Assembly: GCF_002979435.1 (NCBI RefSeq)
Contig: NZ_PCOV01000015.1
Location: 1-47,861 of the forward strand
Origin: Microbacterium sp. MYb66
Lineage (GTDB): Bacteria; Actinomycetota; Actinomycetes; Actinomycetales; Microbacteriaceae
Direction of reading: 5' to 3'
Length of the DNA stretch: 47,861 nucleotides
The notes beneath the pieces were generated by a model. That model had not been told where the DNA came from. It searched no databases and saw only the letters and a program-made list of their open reading frames with translations. Positions 14,829-22,090 of this stretch are shown here, piece after piece. Position 1 is the first letter of the stretch. The number at the start of each line of letters is the position of its first letter. The position numbers were made by a program, and so were the translations under genes.

Positions 14829-15731
14829 ATGCCCCATGAAGCCGCCCGCGACGAAGCCGGCGGGCACCCCGTGCTCGTGCGCATGCGCGCCATCCGTCCC
14901 GAACTGCGTCCGAGCGAGCAGCGCATCGCCGACCTGTTCCTCACGGATCCCGCCGGCACGGCAGGACTCTCGATCGCGGAGCTCGCGCAGCGCTGCGACA
15001 CCTCGACGACCTCGGTCGTGCGTTTCTGCAAGCGGCTCGGCTACGAGCATGTGCGGGAGCTCCGCAACCACGTGCTGCGCGATGTGGAGCGGGAGACCTT
15101 CGACACCGCAGCGCTCCCCGCCGTGTCCGGCGACATCGACCGCAATGACACGCTCGCCGACATCGTCGCCAAGGTCTCCCTCGCCGAGACGCTCTCGCTC
15201 GCCGACACCGCGAAGGTGCTCAACACCGAATCGCTGCGCGCCTCGGTCGAAGCCATCACGTCGTCGACCAGGGTCGACATCTTCGGCGTCGGCGCGAGCT
15301 CCATCGTCGGGCTCGACCTGCAGCGCAAGCTCACCCGCATCGGCCGCACGGCACTGGACTGGTCCGACCCGCACGCCGCCTGGACCTCGGCGGCCACGCT
15401 CGGGCCCGGAAACGTCGCGATCGCGGTCTCGCACAGCGGCGCCACCACCGACACGATCGAGTTCCTGCTGCTCGCGCGTCGGGCGGGTGCCACGACCATC
15501 GCCATCACCAACCACGCCGGGGCCCCGCTGGCCGATCAGGCAGACATCGTGCTCACGACAGCCGCTCGCGAAACAGGGTTCCGGTCGGGCGCGCTCGGAA
15601 GCCGGATCGCCCAGCTCATGGTGGTCGACTGCATCTTCATCGGCGTCGCCCAATCGAACTACGACCGCTCGATGGAGGCGCTGCGCGACACGTTCGCCGC
15701 CGTGCACCGCGTGCGGACGACCGGAGCGTGA
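14829..15731 (+). CDS. RpiR-family regulator with SIS domain (MurR-like)
   Basis: A 300-residue regulator. The N-terminal HTH_6 domain (about 15-85) contains LSIAELAQRCDTSTTSVVRFCKRLGY. The C-terminal SIS domain (about 130-270) contains FGVGASSIVGLDLQRK and the sugar-phosphate-binding SHSGATTDTIE. I chose the ATG at 14829, which has CGGAG 5 bp upstream, over GTG 14802, which overlaps the -10 box. Divergent from the murQ/anmK operon, it is a good candidate to sense MurNAc-6-phosphate, as MurR does in Escherichia coli. Its stop overlaps the MFS start (GTGA). Confidence 0.9.
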   Translation: MPHEAARDEAGGHPVLVRMRAIRPELRPSEQRIADLFLTDPAGTAGLSIAELAQRCDTSTTSVVRFCKRLGYEHVRELRNHVLRDVERETFDTAALPAVSGDIDRNDTLADIVAKVSLAETLSLADTAKVLNTESLRASVEAITSSTRVDIFGVGASSIVGLDLQRKLTRIGRTALDWSDPHAAWTSAATLGPGNVAIAVSHSGATTDTIEFLLLARRAGATTIAITNHAGAPLADQADIVLTTAARETGFRSGALGSRIAQLMVVDCIFIGVAQSNYDRSMEALRDTFAAVHRVRTTGA

Positions 15732-16891
15732 CGAACGGAGCGGGGCGCGCGCGAGCAGGGCGCGCGCGAGCAGGGCTCTTCGCCGCGTTCGCGGGGCTCG
15801 GCGTCACGGCGGCCCTCGTTCCGGCCATCCTCCCCTCCGCAGAGCGGGCGATCGGCGCCGATCTCAGCGCCGCGGTCCCCGCCCTGTTCGCGGGGCTGCT
15901 GGCGGGCGTGCTGGTCTCCGGGCCGCTCCTGACGCGTCGGCCGCCGCAGACCGCGCTCCTCCTCGGCAGCGCGCTGCAGGCTGCCGCCGTCATCGCCGTG
16001 GCCGTGGCCGGCACCCCGGCGCTGTTCATCGCCGCAGCGACGGTCGCCGGGCTCGGGTTCGGACTGGTGGAGGCCGCAGGCTCCGTGGCGGCGAAGTCCC
16101 TGGCGGTCGGCAGCGCGACCGGGCTGCTCAGCGCCCTGCTCGGCACGGTCGCCGTCTCCGCTGCCGTCACACCGCTGCTGGTCGCCCTCGGCTCCGACAT
16201 GCGCCCCGCCCTCGGCATCCTCGCGGTGGTGCCGCTCGTCACCGTCGTGATGCTCGCCGGCTCGGCTCCCGCCCCGGCCCGCGAAGACGTGCCCGCGCAT
16301 CGCGACGTGCGTGGACTGCTCGTACTCCTGCCGTTCGCCGTGGCGCTGCCGCTCTACGTGGGCGTCGAGACCGTGCTCTCCGGCTGGTCCGCCGTGATCC
16401 CGGAGCGGATCCTCACGATCGATCCCGGCACCGCCGCGCTGGGGACCTCGGCTTTCTGGGGGCTGATGGCTCTCGGCCGCTTCGGCGCCGCGGGACTGCG
16501 TCGACTGTCCGTCGCCCCGGTCGCGATCCTCGCCTCCGCCACGAGCACCGCGGCCGTGCTGATGGCGGCGGCGGGCATGCTCGTCGGACCGGCTCCGGCA
16601 TGGGCTCTTGTCGCGCTCGCCGCAGTGGTGGTGCTCCTCGCCCCCAGCTACGGCCTCATCCTGGGGCTCGCCCTCGACCGGCTCGACCCGGCCCGCAGCG
16701 CCGCCGTCACCGGAGCACTCGTCGCCTGCGGCGCGGTGGGCGGTACCTTCGTGCCCACGCTGATCCTGCTGATCGGTCGGGATCCGGCCTCCAGCACGAC
16801 GTTCCTCGTCTCGGCCGTGCTATGCGCACTCGTTCCGGTGCTGATGCTGGTCGCGTCGCGGACACCGTCGCAGACACCCGCGGCGAGCTGA
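15728..16891 (+). CDS. MFS permease coupled to the MurR-like regulator
   Basis: A 387-residue major facilitator protein with about 12 hydrophobic spans and a central basic cytoplasmic loop (APAREDVPAHRDVR). It starts with GTG at 15728, overlapping the regulator's TGA, so the two are translationally coupled. Its N-terminus carries two copies of a 15-bp unit (GRARA twice). The family includes sugar and drug carriers; the sequence alone does not say which. Sharing a transcript with a MurR-like sensor beside anmK and murQ suggests import of an anhydro-sugar or muropeptide (the role AmpG has in Gram-negatives), or export of a pathway product. Confidence 0.88.
   Translation: MTNGAGRARAGRARAGLFAAFAGLGVTAALVPAILPSAERAIGADLSAAVPALFAGLLAGVLVSGPLLTRRPPQTALLLGSALQAAAVIAVAVAGTPALFIAAATVAGLGFGLVEAAGSVAAKSLAVGSATGLLSALLGTVAVSAAVTPLLVALGSDMRPALGILAVVPLVTVVMLAGSAPAPAREDVPAHRDVRGLLVLLPFAVALPLYVGVETVLSGWSAVIPERILTIDPGTAALGTSAFWGLMALGRFGAAGLRRLSVAPVAILASATSTAAVLMAAAGMLVGPAPAWALVALAAVVVLLAPSYGLILGLALDRLDPARSAAVTGALVACGAVGGTFVPTLILLIGRDPASSTTFLVSAVLCALVPVLMLVASRTPSQTPAAS
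15744..15773. repeat. 15-bp perfect direct repeat, two units, at the MFS N-terminus
   Basis: GGCGCGCGCGAGCAG occurs at 15744-15758 and 15759-15773, back to back and in frame, encoding the basic ARAGR-type tail before the first membrane span. Confidence 0.9.
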
Positions 16892-16970
16892 CACTTCCTC
16901 CACACCTCGCGACACCACCGACCTCTTCACAGATGCTGGAATACCGGCGCACCCACCGGCGAAGGCGGCG

Positions 16971-16976
16971 TAACGT
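16971..16976 (+). promoter_or_regulatory. Possible -10 box (TAACGT) for the small paralogue pair
   Basis: The 122-bp gap after the MFS gene contains TAACGT here. A start near 16983 would give a leader of about 30 nt with AAGGAGA before the GTG at 17014. No good -35 is visible. Confidence 0.35.
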
Positions 16977-17013
16977 CGTCGATACACCCATCCGAGCAAG
17001 GAGAGAGAGCAAC

Positions 17014-17241
17014 GTGTCCACGGAAGTTCTCGCGATCATCATCAGCGCGGTCGGTGTCGTGGTGACGCTCGGCACGAGCATGTTCGTCGGCGCCGCGTGG
17101 ATGGTCCGACGTATCGACGCCGTCGATGAGAAGCTCAGCTCCCGCATCGACGCCGTCGCCGCCGACGTCACCGACCTGAAGATCTCCGTCGCCCGGCTCG
17201 AAGGACCACCACGACGTCTGCTCACCGCGGGAAGGAGATGA
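17014..17241 (+). CDS. Small membrane/coiled-coil protein, copy 1 (75 residues)
   Basis: The GTG start at 17014 has AAGGAGAGAG well placed upstream. Residues about 5-30 form one hydrophobic span (VLAIIISAVGVVVTLGTSMF). A charged helix with 11-residue units follows: RIDAVDEKLSS, then RIDAVAADVTD. The tail is LKISVARLEGPPRRLLTAGRR. No known family is recognised. It is a clear paralogue of the next gene, 4 bp downstream, and both probably form membrane-anchored coiled-coil oligomers. Function unknown. Confidence 0.8.
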   Translation: MSTEVLAIIISAVGVVVTLGTSMFVGAAWMVRRIDAVDEKLSSRIDAVAADVTDLKISVARLEGPPRRLLTAGRR

Positions 17242-17245
17242 GACG

Positions 17246-17515
17246 GTGACCACCGAGATCCTCACGATCGTCATCAGCGCGATCGGCATCGTACTCACCC
17301 TCGGCACCAGCCTTTTCGCCGCAGGCGCATGGATGGTGCGCAGAATCGACGATCGCATCGACGCCGTCGAAGAGAAGCTCAGCACCCGCATCGACGCTGT
17401 CGACGAGAAGCTCAGTGCTCGCATCGACGCGGTAGCCGCAGACGTCACCGACCTGAAGATATCCGTCGCCCGACTCGAGGGCCCACCGCGTCGCCTGGTC
17501 ACTGCGAGCCGCTGA
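17246..17515 (+). CDS. Small membrane/coiled-coil protein, copy 2 (89 residues)
   Basis: A GTG start preceded by GAAGGAGATGAGACG. The layout is that of copy 1: an N-terminal span (ILTIVISAIGIVLTLGTSLF), AWMVRRID, then an 11-residue repeat, then the shared end VAADVTDLKISVARLEGPPRRL. It has one more repeat unit (RIDAVEEKLST, RIDAVDEKLSA, RIDAVAADVTD) plus an extra RIDD, which accounts for its 14 extra residues. The near-identical ends and different repeat number suggest tandem duplication followed by repeat expansion. Function unknown. Confidence 0.8.
   Translation: MTTEILTIVISAIGIVLTLGTSLFAAGAWMVRRIDDRIDAVEEKLSTRIDAVDEKLSARIDAVAADVTDLKISVARLEGPPRRLVTASR
17354..17452 (+). repeat. 33-bp (11-residue) coiled-coil repeats in copy 2
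   Basis: Units start at 17354, 17387 and 17420, each coding for RIDAV plus six residues. The first two are near-identical at DNA level and the third has diverged (AADVTD). An 11-residue period fits a hendecad coiled coil. Confidence 0.75.
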
Positions 17516-17518
17516 TAG

Positions 17519-17532
17519 TCCCTCCGGAGGGA
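17519..17532. terminator. 14-bp dyad between convergent genes
   Basis: TCCCTCCGGAGGGA is a perfect palindrome in the 21-bp gap between the small protein pair and the convergent ROK gene. As a hairpin it gives only about a 5-bp stem, so termination is possible but weakly supported. Confidence 0.4.
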
Positions 17533-17536
17533 AGCT

Positions 17537-18439
17537 CTACCGCAGCACGAGGGCGGCGGCGCCGATCAGCGGCCCCTCGTCGCCCAGCCCCGAGCGCACG
17601 ACACGGGTGCGGCGGGAGTACTCGTGCACGGCACTCGCGGTGAGTGCCTGCTGCACGAGGTCGATGTAGTCCGCAGACACCCGCGAGAAGCCTCCACCGA
17701 TGGCCACGACATCCAGGTCGACGAGGGTGGCCGCATCCGCCAGTGCCTCCCCCACCTCCCTGGCCGATCGCTCGATCGCCGCGCGTGCGACGGCGACTCC
17801 GGCCGCCGCATCCCGCGCGAGGTCTTCACCCGTCGCCCCGGCCCAGCCCTGCTGCTGCGCCCAGGCCGCGCTCGCCGGACCCGACGCGATCTCCTCGAGC
17901 GTGAGGCCGCCTTCGCGGCGCACCTGTCCGAGATGTCCGGCGTTGCCGGTCGCACCGGGGATGTAGGCCCCGTTCGCGACGAAGCCGCCGCCGACACCGG
18001 TCGAGACGACGATCGACAGCGACGCCCCGGCGCCCTGCGTGGCGCCGAGCCAGGATTCGGCGAGCGCCAGCGCTCCTCCGTCATGGCCGAGGACGGTCGG
18101 CACGTCGCGCCCCACGATGGTGGATGCCGCCGCGCGAACAGCCTCCCGGAGGCCGAAGCCGCGGGCGAGGGGCATGTTCACCGGCATGATGGCGCCGACG
18201 GTGCGGTCGACGGGGCCGGCGCTGCCGATGCCCGCTCCGACCAGCTCGGCGTCGGCGGGCAGCGCGGCGAGTGCGTGCTCGACGATCGCGACGACGGCGG
18301 CGTCCAGCGACTCGAGCGTGGCTTCGCGGCCGGTCGCCTGCCGACTGCGGCTGCCGTCGACGAGCACGCCGTCCTCCGCGACGAGCGCGGCCTCCATCTT
18401 CGTGCCGCCGACGTCGACGGCGAGGGCGTAGCGGGTCAC
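17537..18439 (-). CDS. ROK-family sugar kinase-like protein lacking the zinc cluster
   Basis: A 300-residue ROK protein. It has the phosphate-1 loop AVDVGGTK (about 7-14), a catalytic Asp120 in VLGHDGGALALAES, and the STGVGGGFVANGAYIPGATGNAGHLG segment with the conserved His169. ROK kinases usually follow this His with a CxCGxxGCxE zinc cluster; here it is replaced by QVRREGGLTLEEIASGP with no cysteines. It may be a sugar kinase (glucose, GlcNAc or similar) or a diverged non-catalytic member. It starts at GTG 18439, overlapping the pyrE stop, so it is co-transcribed with pyrE. Proximity to the murein-recycling locus is suggestive only. Confidence 0.85.
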   Translation of the reverse strand: MTRYALAVDVGGTKMEAALVAEDGVLVDGSRSRQATGREATLESLDAAVVAIVEHALAALPADAELVGAGIGSAGPVDRTVGAIMPVNMPLARGFGLREAVRAAASTIVGRDVPTVLGHDGGALALAESWLGATQGAGASLSIVVSTGVGGGFVANGAYIPGATGNAGHLGQVRREGGLTLEEIASGPASAAWAQQQGWAGATGEDLARDAAAGVAVARAAIERSAREVGEALADAATLVDLDVVAIGGGFSRVSADYIDLVQQALTASAVHEYSRRTRVVRSGLGDEGPLIGAAALVLR

Positions 18440-18996
18440 TGGGGGTCGAGCCCGAGGTCGTCGAGGTCGAAGGCGGCGCGCCATTCGAGTCCCTCGGCTT
18501 CGATCGCGGCCTGCGCTCCGGTCTTGCGGTCGACGATCACGGCGACCGCGACGATCTCGGCGCCTTCCTTGCGCAGGGCTTCGACGGCTTTGAGCGCCGA
18601 CTGCCCGGTGGTCGAGGTGTCTTCGAGCACGACGACGCGCTTGCCCTTGACGTCGGCGCCCTCGATCTGGCGGCCGCGACCGTGGTCCTTGGGCTCCTTG
18701 CGCACGACGAACGCGTCGAGCGGGCGGTCCGCGGCGACCGAGGCGTGCAGCACGGAGTTCGCGATCGGGTCGGCGCCGAGGGTGAGGCCGCCGACGGCCA
18801 CCACGTCGAGATCGCCGATCAGGTCGAGCATGATGCGGCCGATCGCGGGCGCCGCCCTGTGGTCGAGCGTGAGCTTGCGCATGTCGACGTAGTACGTCGC
18901 CTTCTTGCCGCTGGAGAGGGTGAAGTCGCCGTGGAACACCGCCTCGTCCTTGATCAGGTCGAGGAGGGTCCGGCGGTCTGCGTCGAGTGCGGTCAC
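18436..18996 (-). CDS. pyrE: Orotate phosphoribosyltransferase
   Basis: A 186-residue enzyme of pyrimidine synthesis that joins orotate and PRPP to make OMP. Present are the N-terminal FTLSSGKKATYYVDMRKLTL, the flexible catalytic loop (FVVRKEPKDHGRGRQIEG) and the PRPP-binding motif VVVLEDTSTTGQS (about 121-133, EDTSTTG in place of the usual EDVxTTG). Length is normal. The start is GTG at 18996 with a -10 box TACACT ending 7 bp upstream, so a leaderless message is likely. It overlaps the ROK gene downstream (GTGA) and is divergent from the exonuclease III gene. Confidence 0.93.
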   Translation of the reverse strand: MTALDADRRTLLDLIKDEAVFHGDFTLSSGKKATYYVDMRKLTLDHRAAPAIGRIMLDLIGDLDVVAVGGLTLGADPIANSVLHASVAADRPLDAFVVRKEPKDHGRGRQIEGADVKGKRVVVLEDTSTTGQSALKAVEALRKEGAEIVAVAVIVDRKTGAQAAIEAEGLEWRAAFDLDDLGLDPQ

Positions 18997-19003
18997 GGCA
19001 TCC

Positions 19004-19009
19004 AGTGTA
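19004..19009 (-). promoter_or_regulatory. -10 box TACACT, leaderless start of pyrE
   Basis: TACACT on the minus strand ends 7 bp before the GTG at 18996. It lies back to back with the TAGGCT box of the exonuclease gene, 12 bp away. Confidence 0.55.
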
Positions 19010-19021
19010 GGAGGTGGGCTC

Positions 19022-19027
19022 TAGGCT
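19022..19027 (+). promoter_or_regulatory. -10 box TAGGCT, leaderless start of the exonuclease III gene
   Basis: TAGGCT ends 6 bp before the ATG at 19034, with no ribosome-binding site between. No good -35 hexamer is visible. Confidence 0.6.
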
Positions 19028-19033
19028 GGACGC

Positions 19034-19891
19034 ATGCGCTTGGCCACCTGGAACGTCAACTCCATCCGCACCCGCGTCACCCGCACCGTCGAGTTCGCCG
19101 TCCGTGAAGACATCGACGTGCTGGCGATGCAGGAGATCAAGTGCAAGCCCGAGCAGTTCCCGTACGGTCCGTTCGAAGAGGCCGGGTACCACGTCGAGGT
19201 GCATGGGTTGAACCAGTGGAACGGCGTCGCCATCGCGAGCCGCCTGCCGATCACCGACGTGCGCACCGCGTTCGACGGGATGCCGGGCTTCGCGAAAGGG
19301 CATGAGGGTCCGGATGCCCCGCTCGAGGCGCGCGCTCTCGGTGCGATGGTCGACGGGGTCCGGGTCTGGAGCCTGTACGTCCCGAACGGCCGTTCGCTCG
19401 ACGACCCGCACTACCTCTACAAGCTGCACTGGCTCGAGCAGCTGAAGAAGTCGACGGCCGCCGAGCTCTCGGCGAACCCCGACCTGCCGCTCGCCCTGGT
19501 CGGCGACTTCAACATCATCCCGTTCGACCACGACAACGGCGATCCCGACATCGTGGTCGGCCGGTCGACCCACGTCTCCCCGCAGGAACGCGACGCATTC
19601 TTCGCTTTCGCCGATGCCGGCGTGACCGACGTCGTGCGTCCGCTGCTCCCGGAGGGCTTCACGTACTGGGACTACCAGCGCCTGAAGTTCCCGCGCAACG
19701 AGGGCATCCGCATCGACTTCGTCCTGGGATCGCGCGCACTGGCCGAAGCGGTGACCGGCGCCTCGATCCACCGGAACGAGCGCAAGGGCGAGCAGCCCAG
19801 CGACCACGTCCCCGTCGTCGTCGACCTCGACGGTCGCCGTCTGGGAACGGACAGCGCCGAAGACGACGACCTCCCGATGATCTTCTCCTGA
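19034..19891 (+). CDS. xthA: Exodeoxyribonuclease III / AP endonuclease
   Basis: A 285-residue enzyme of base-excision repair that cuts DNA at abasic sites and trims 3' ends. The EEP-fold motifs are all present: ATWNVNS with Asn7, MQEIK with Glu34, YVPNG, VGDFNI, RIDFVLGS and the final SDHVPVVVD with the catalytic Asp-His. Length is close to the usual 260-280 residues, with an acidic tail after the last motif. The start is set by the -10 box 6 bp upstream. A HAD phosphatase follows after 11 bp, possibly on the same transcript. Confidence 0.95.
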   Translation: MRLATWNVNSIRTRVTRTVEFAVREDIDVLAMQEIKCKPEQFPYGPFEEAGYHVEVHGLNQWNGVAIASRLPITDVRTAFDGMPGFAKGHEGPDAPLEARALGAMVDGVRVWSLYVPNGRSLDDPHYLYKLHWLEQLKKSTAAELSANPDLPLALVGDFNIIPFDHDNGDPDIVVGRSTHVSPQERDAFFAFADAGVTDVVRPLLPEGFTYWDYQRLKFPRNEGIRIDFVLGSRALAEAVTGASIHRNERKGEQPSDHVPVVVDLDGRRLGTDSAEDDDLPMIFS

Positions 19892-19902
19892 CGGCCGCTC
19901 CC

Positions 19903-20712
19903 GTGAGCATGCGGCTGATCGCCACCGATCTCGACGGCACGCTGCTCGACTCCTCGTCCGCTGTCACGCCGCGCACGCGCGCGGCTCTCGATGCCGCCCG
20001 GCACCGGGGTGTGCACGTCGTGCCGGTGACGGCCCGCCAGCCCATCGGACTCCGTGCCATCGCGGCCGACGCGGCTTTCGAGGGTTGGGCGCTGTGCAGC
20101 AACGGCGCCTACGCCGTGCACCTCGACGACGGGCGGATGCTGTTCGCCGAAGAGCTCCCTGCCGACACGATCCGCACGCTCGCCGAAGCATTGCGCGCCA
20201 GCATCCCGGGCCTGCTGTTCGCGAGCGTGCGTGAAGGCGGGGAGACCTTCGTGGCGCAGCACGGCTACGCCGAGATCGCCGACCTCTCCGATCACAAGCG
20301 CGATCCTGCGACGATGGGCGGCGTACCCCTGGATCAGGTGCTCGCGGCTCCGAGTCTGAAGTTCGTGATCCGGCATCCCGAGCTCGCCCCGGCCGCGCTG
20401 TTCGACACGCTGCGCTCCCTGGGCCTCACCGGCTTCGAGGCGACGCTGTCGGGTGCGCCGTTCGTCGAGGTCATGGCCGAGGGCGTGACGAAGGCCACCG
20501 GTCTCGCTCGGCTGTGCGCGCACCTCGGCATCGATCGCGCCGAGGTCGTGGCCTTCGGCGACGCGCTCAACGACGTCGAGATGCTGCGCTGGGCGGGCCA
20601 CGGCGTCGCGATGGCCGACGCCGAGCCCGTCGTGCAGGACGCCGCCGACGAGGTCACCGGATCCAACGACGGCGACGGCGTCGCACAGGTGATCGAACGG
20701 CTGCTCGGCTGA
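19903..20712 (+). CDS. Cof-type HAD-IIB phosphatase
   Basis: A 269-residue (from GTG) HAD hydrolase. Motif I is IATDLDGTLLD. Motif II is in VVPVTARQP. A large type-IIB cap follows, with SNGAYAV just before it. The late lysine is in GVTKATGLARL, and motif IV is VVAFGDALNDVEML, then GHGVAMADAEP as in the Cof family. Cof-type enzymes remove phosphate from small metabolites such as sugar phosphates; the substrate here is unknown. The start is GTG 19903 or, two codons later, ATG 19909; neither has a strong ribosome-binding site. Confidence 0.92.
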   Translation: MSMRLIATDLDGTLLDSSSAVTPRTRAALDAARHRGVHVVPVTARQPIGLRAIAADAAFEGWALCSNGAYAVHLDDGRMLFAEELPADTIRTLAEALRASIPGLLFASVREGGETFVAQHGYAEIADLSDHKRDPATMGGVPLDQVLAAPSLKFVIRHPELAPAALFDTLRSLGLTGFEATLSGAPFVEVMAEGVTKATGLARLCAHLGIDRAEVVAFGDALNDVEMLRWAGHGVAMADAEPVVQDAADEVTGSNDGDGVAQVIERLLG

Positions 20713-20728
20713 GTCTGCGGGAGACGGC

Positions 20729-21364
20729 TCAGTCGAACGTGCCGACCCCCGGCACCCGATCGGTCCGGCCGTAGCGGAGCAGGGTCACGCCGCCGTCGTC
20801 GGTGACGGGAGGCTCGAGAAGGCGCAGGACCGACGGCAGCGCGGAGTCGTCGAACACCTTCTTGCCCGCGCCCAGCAGGAGCGGATACACCCAGAGGTTC
20901 AGCTCGTCGAAGAGCCCTTCGGCGAGCAGCGTGTGCACGAAGTCGAGGCTGCCGATCACATGCACCTCTCGATGGGCGGCGCGCATCGCGGCCACCTGTG
21001 CCGCGAGGTCGTCGCCGACGCGCGTGCTCCCCTCCCAGTCGAGCGCGAGGTCGGCCTGTCGGGTCGCCACATACTTCGGCACCCGGTTGAACAGGGTGCC
21101 GATGTCGCCCGACTCCCCCTCGGTGTGATGCGGCCAGTACGCCGCGAAGATGTCGTACGTGCGTCGGCCGAGCAGCAGCGCATCCAGTCCGCGCATGCCC
21201 TTCTCGACCTCGGGACCGACGCCGGACGAGGGGTATCCGGCCTGCCAGCCGCTGAAGCGGAACCCACCCGAGGTGTCCTCGTCGGTGCCGCCCGGACCCT
21301 GTGCCACCCCGTCGAGCGAGGTGAACAGGTCGATCAGGATGCGGCCTGATGTGTGGTCGTTCAT
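20729..21364 (-). CDS. DHFR/RibD C-terminal-like reductase (YyaP type)
   Basis: A 211-residue protein of the dihydrofolate reductase-like fold. It opens ILIDLFTSLDGVAQGPGG and has the substrate/NADPH regions ALLLGRRTYDIFAAYWP, YVATRQ and EVHVIGSLDFVHTLL, then the LYVYPLLLGAGKKVF-like segment (LWVYPLLLGAGKKVF). Such stand-alone homologues are probably NADPH reductases with unknown substrate. I chose the ATG at 21364, 6 bp after GAGGAG, rather than the ATG at 21385, which lacks a site. It follows the HxlR gene by 32 bp in the same direction. Confidence 0.88.
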   Translation of the reverse strand: MNDHTSGRILIDLFTSLDGVAQGPGGTDEDTSGGFRFSGWQAGYPSSGVGPEVEKGMRGLDALLLGRRTYDIFAAYWPHHTEGESGDIGTLFNRVPKYVATRQADLALDWEGSTRVGDDLAAQVAAMRAAHREVHVIGSLDFVHTLLAEGLFDELNLWVYPLLLGAGKKVFDDSALPSVLRLLEPPVTDDGGVTLLRYGRTDRVPGVGTFD

Positions 21365-21396
21365 GTCGTACTCCTCGGTGTGCATCAGACGTCGGT

Positions 21397-22089
21397 TCAG
21401 ACGTTCAGTTCAGCGTGCATCCGCGCGATGTGGAAGGTCGCGGCGAACGACTCCAGCAGCGACTCGTCGCCGCGGACGACGGCGACGACATCCTGCGCCA
21501 GCGCTTCGGCGGGGGTGATCTCGCCGCCGATCAGGCGACGGATGCCGGGACCGGCCACGATCACGGCATCCGGCTCCCCGTCGGGAAGCCGGCCGCCGAC
21601 GGGCGGGGCCGGCGGCGCGAGCTGCGCGACCCGGAGCTCGCCCTCTCGCACGGATGCCCGCAGCGCGACGTCGCCGACGTGCAGCTCGTACTCGGCGTCC
21701 GTCGCGGTCTCCGCCTGGAACGCCGTGCGCAGCGCCATGGTGAGCGAGTCGGGGGTGACGACATCACCCTCCTCCGGATCACCCATGGCCTGGAACCCCC
21801 AGCGGCCGAGGGCGAGCATGATCGGCTCGAACGACCGCCCGTACGGGGTGAGCTCGTACACGAGGCCGCAGTTCAGCAGCGGCACCCGGCGGACGACCCC
21901 GCCCTCCTGGAGGTCTTTCAGACGCGTGGAGAGGATGTTGGTGGGGATGCGCGGCAGCCCCTGCTTGAGGTCGGTGTAGCGACGGGGTCCGACGAGCAGA
22001 TCGCGGACGATGAGCAGCGCCCACCGTTCTCCGATCAGCTCGACGGCCGTCGTCACACCGCAGTACTGGCCGTAGCTGCGCGCCGCCAT
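21397..22089 (-). CDS. HxlR-family regulator with C-terminal extension
   Basis: A 230-residue regulator. The winged helix covers residues about 10-100: VTTAVELIGERWALLIVRDLLVGPRRYTDL, then IPTNILSTRLKDLQEGGVVRR. The roughly 120-residue C-terminal extension ends with an SCP2-like segment. A cysteine sits at residue 10 (GQYCGVTTA), the position used for redox or quinone/aldehyde sensing in some HxlR regulators such as YodB and HypR. It lies 1 bp downstream of the VOC gene and upstream of a reductase gene, so it probably controls this operon. Confidence 0.9.
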   Translation of the reverse strand: MAARSYGQYCGVTTAVELIGERWALLIVRDLLVGPRRYTDLKQGLPRIPTNILSTRLKDLQEGGVVRRVPLLNCGLVYELTPYGRSFEPIMLALGRWGFQAMGDPEEGDVVTPDSLTMALRTAFQAETATDAEYELHVGDVALRASVREGELRVAQLAPPAPPVGGRLPDGEPDAVIVAGPGIRRLIGGEITPAEALAQDVVAVVRGDESLLESFAATFHIARMHAELNV

Positions 22090-22090
22090 G

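Noticed and set aside
21365..21385. ATG 21385 as start of the DHFR-like gene
   Set aside because: There is no ribosome-binding site in front of it, while GAGGAG stands 6 bp before the ATG at 21364.
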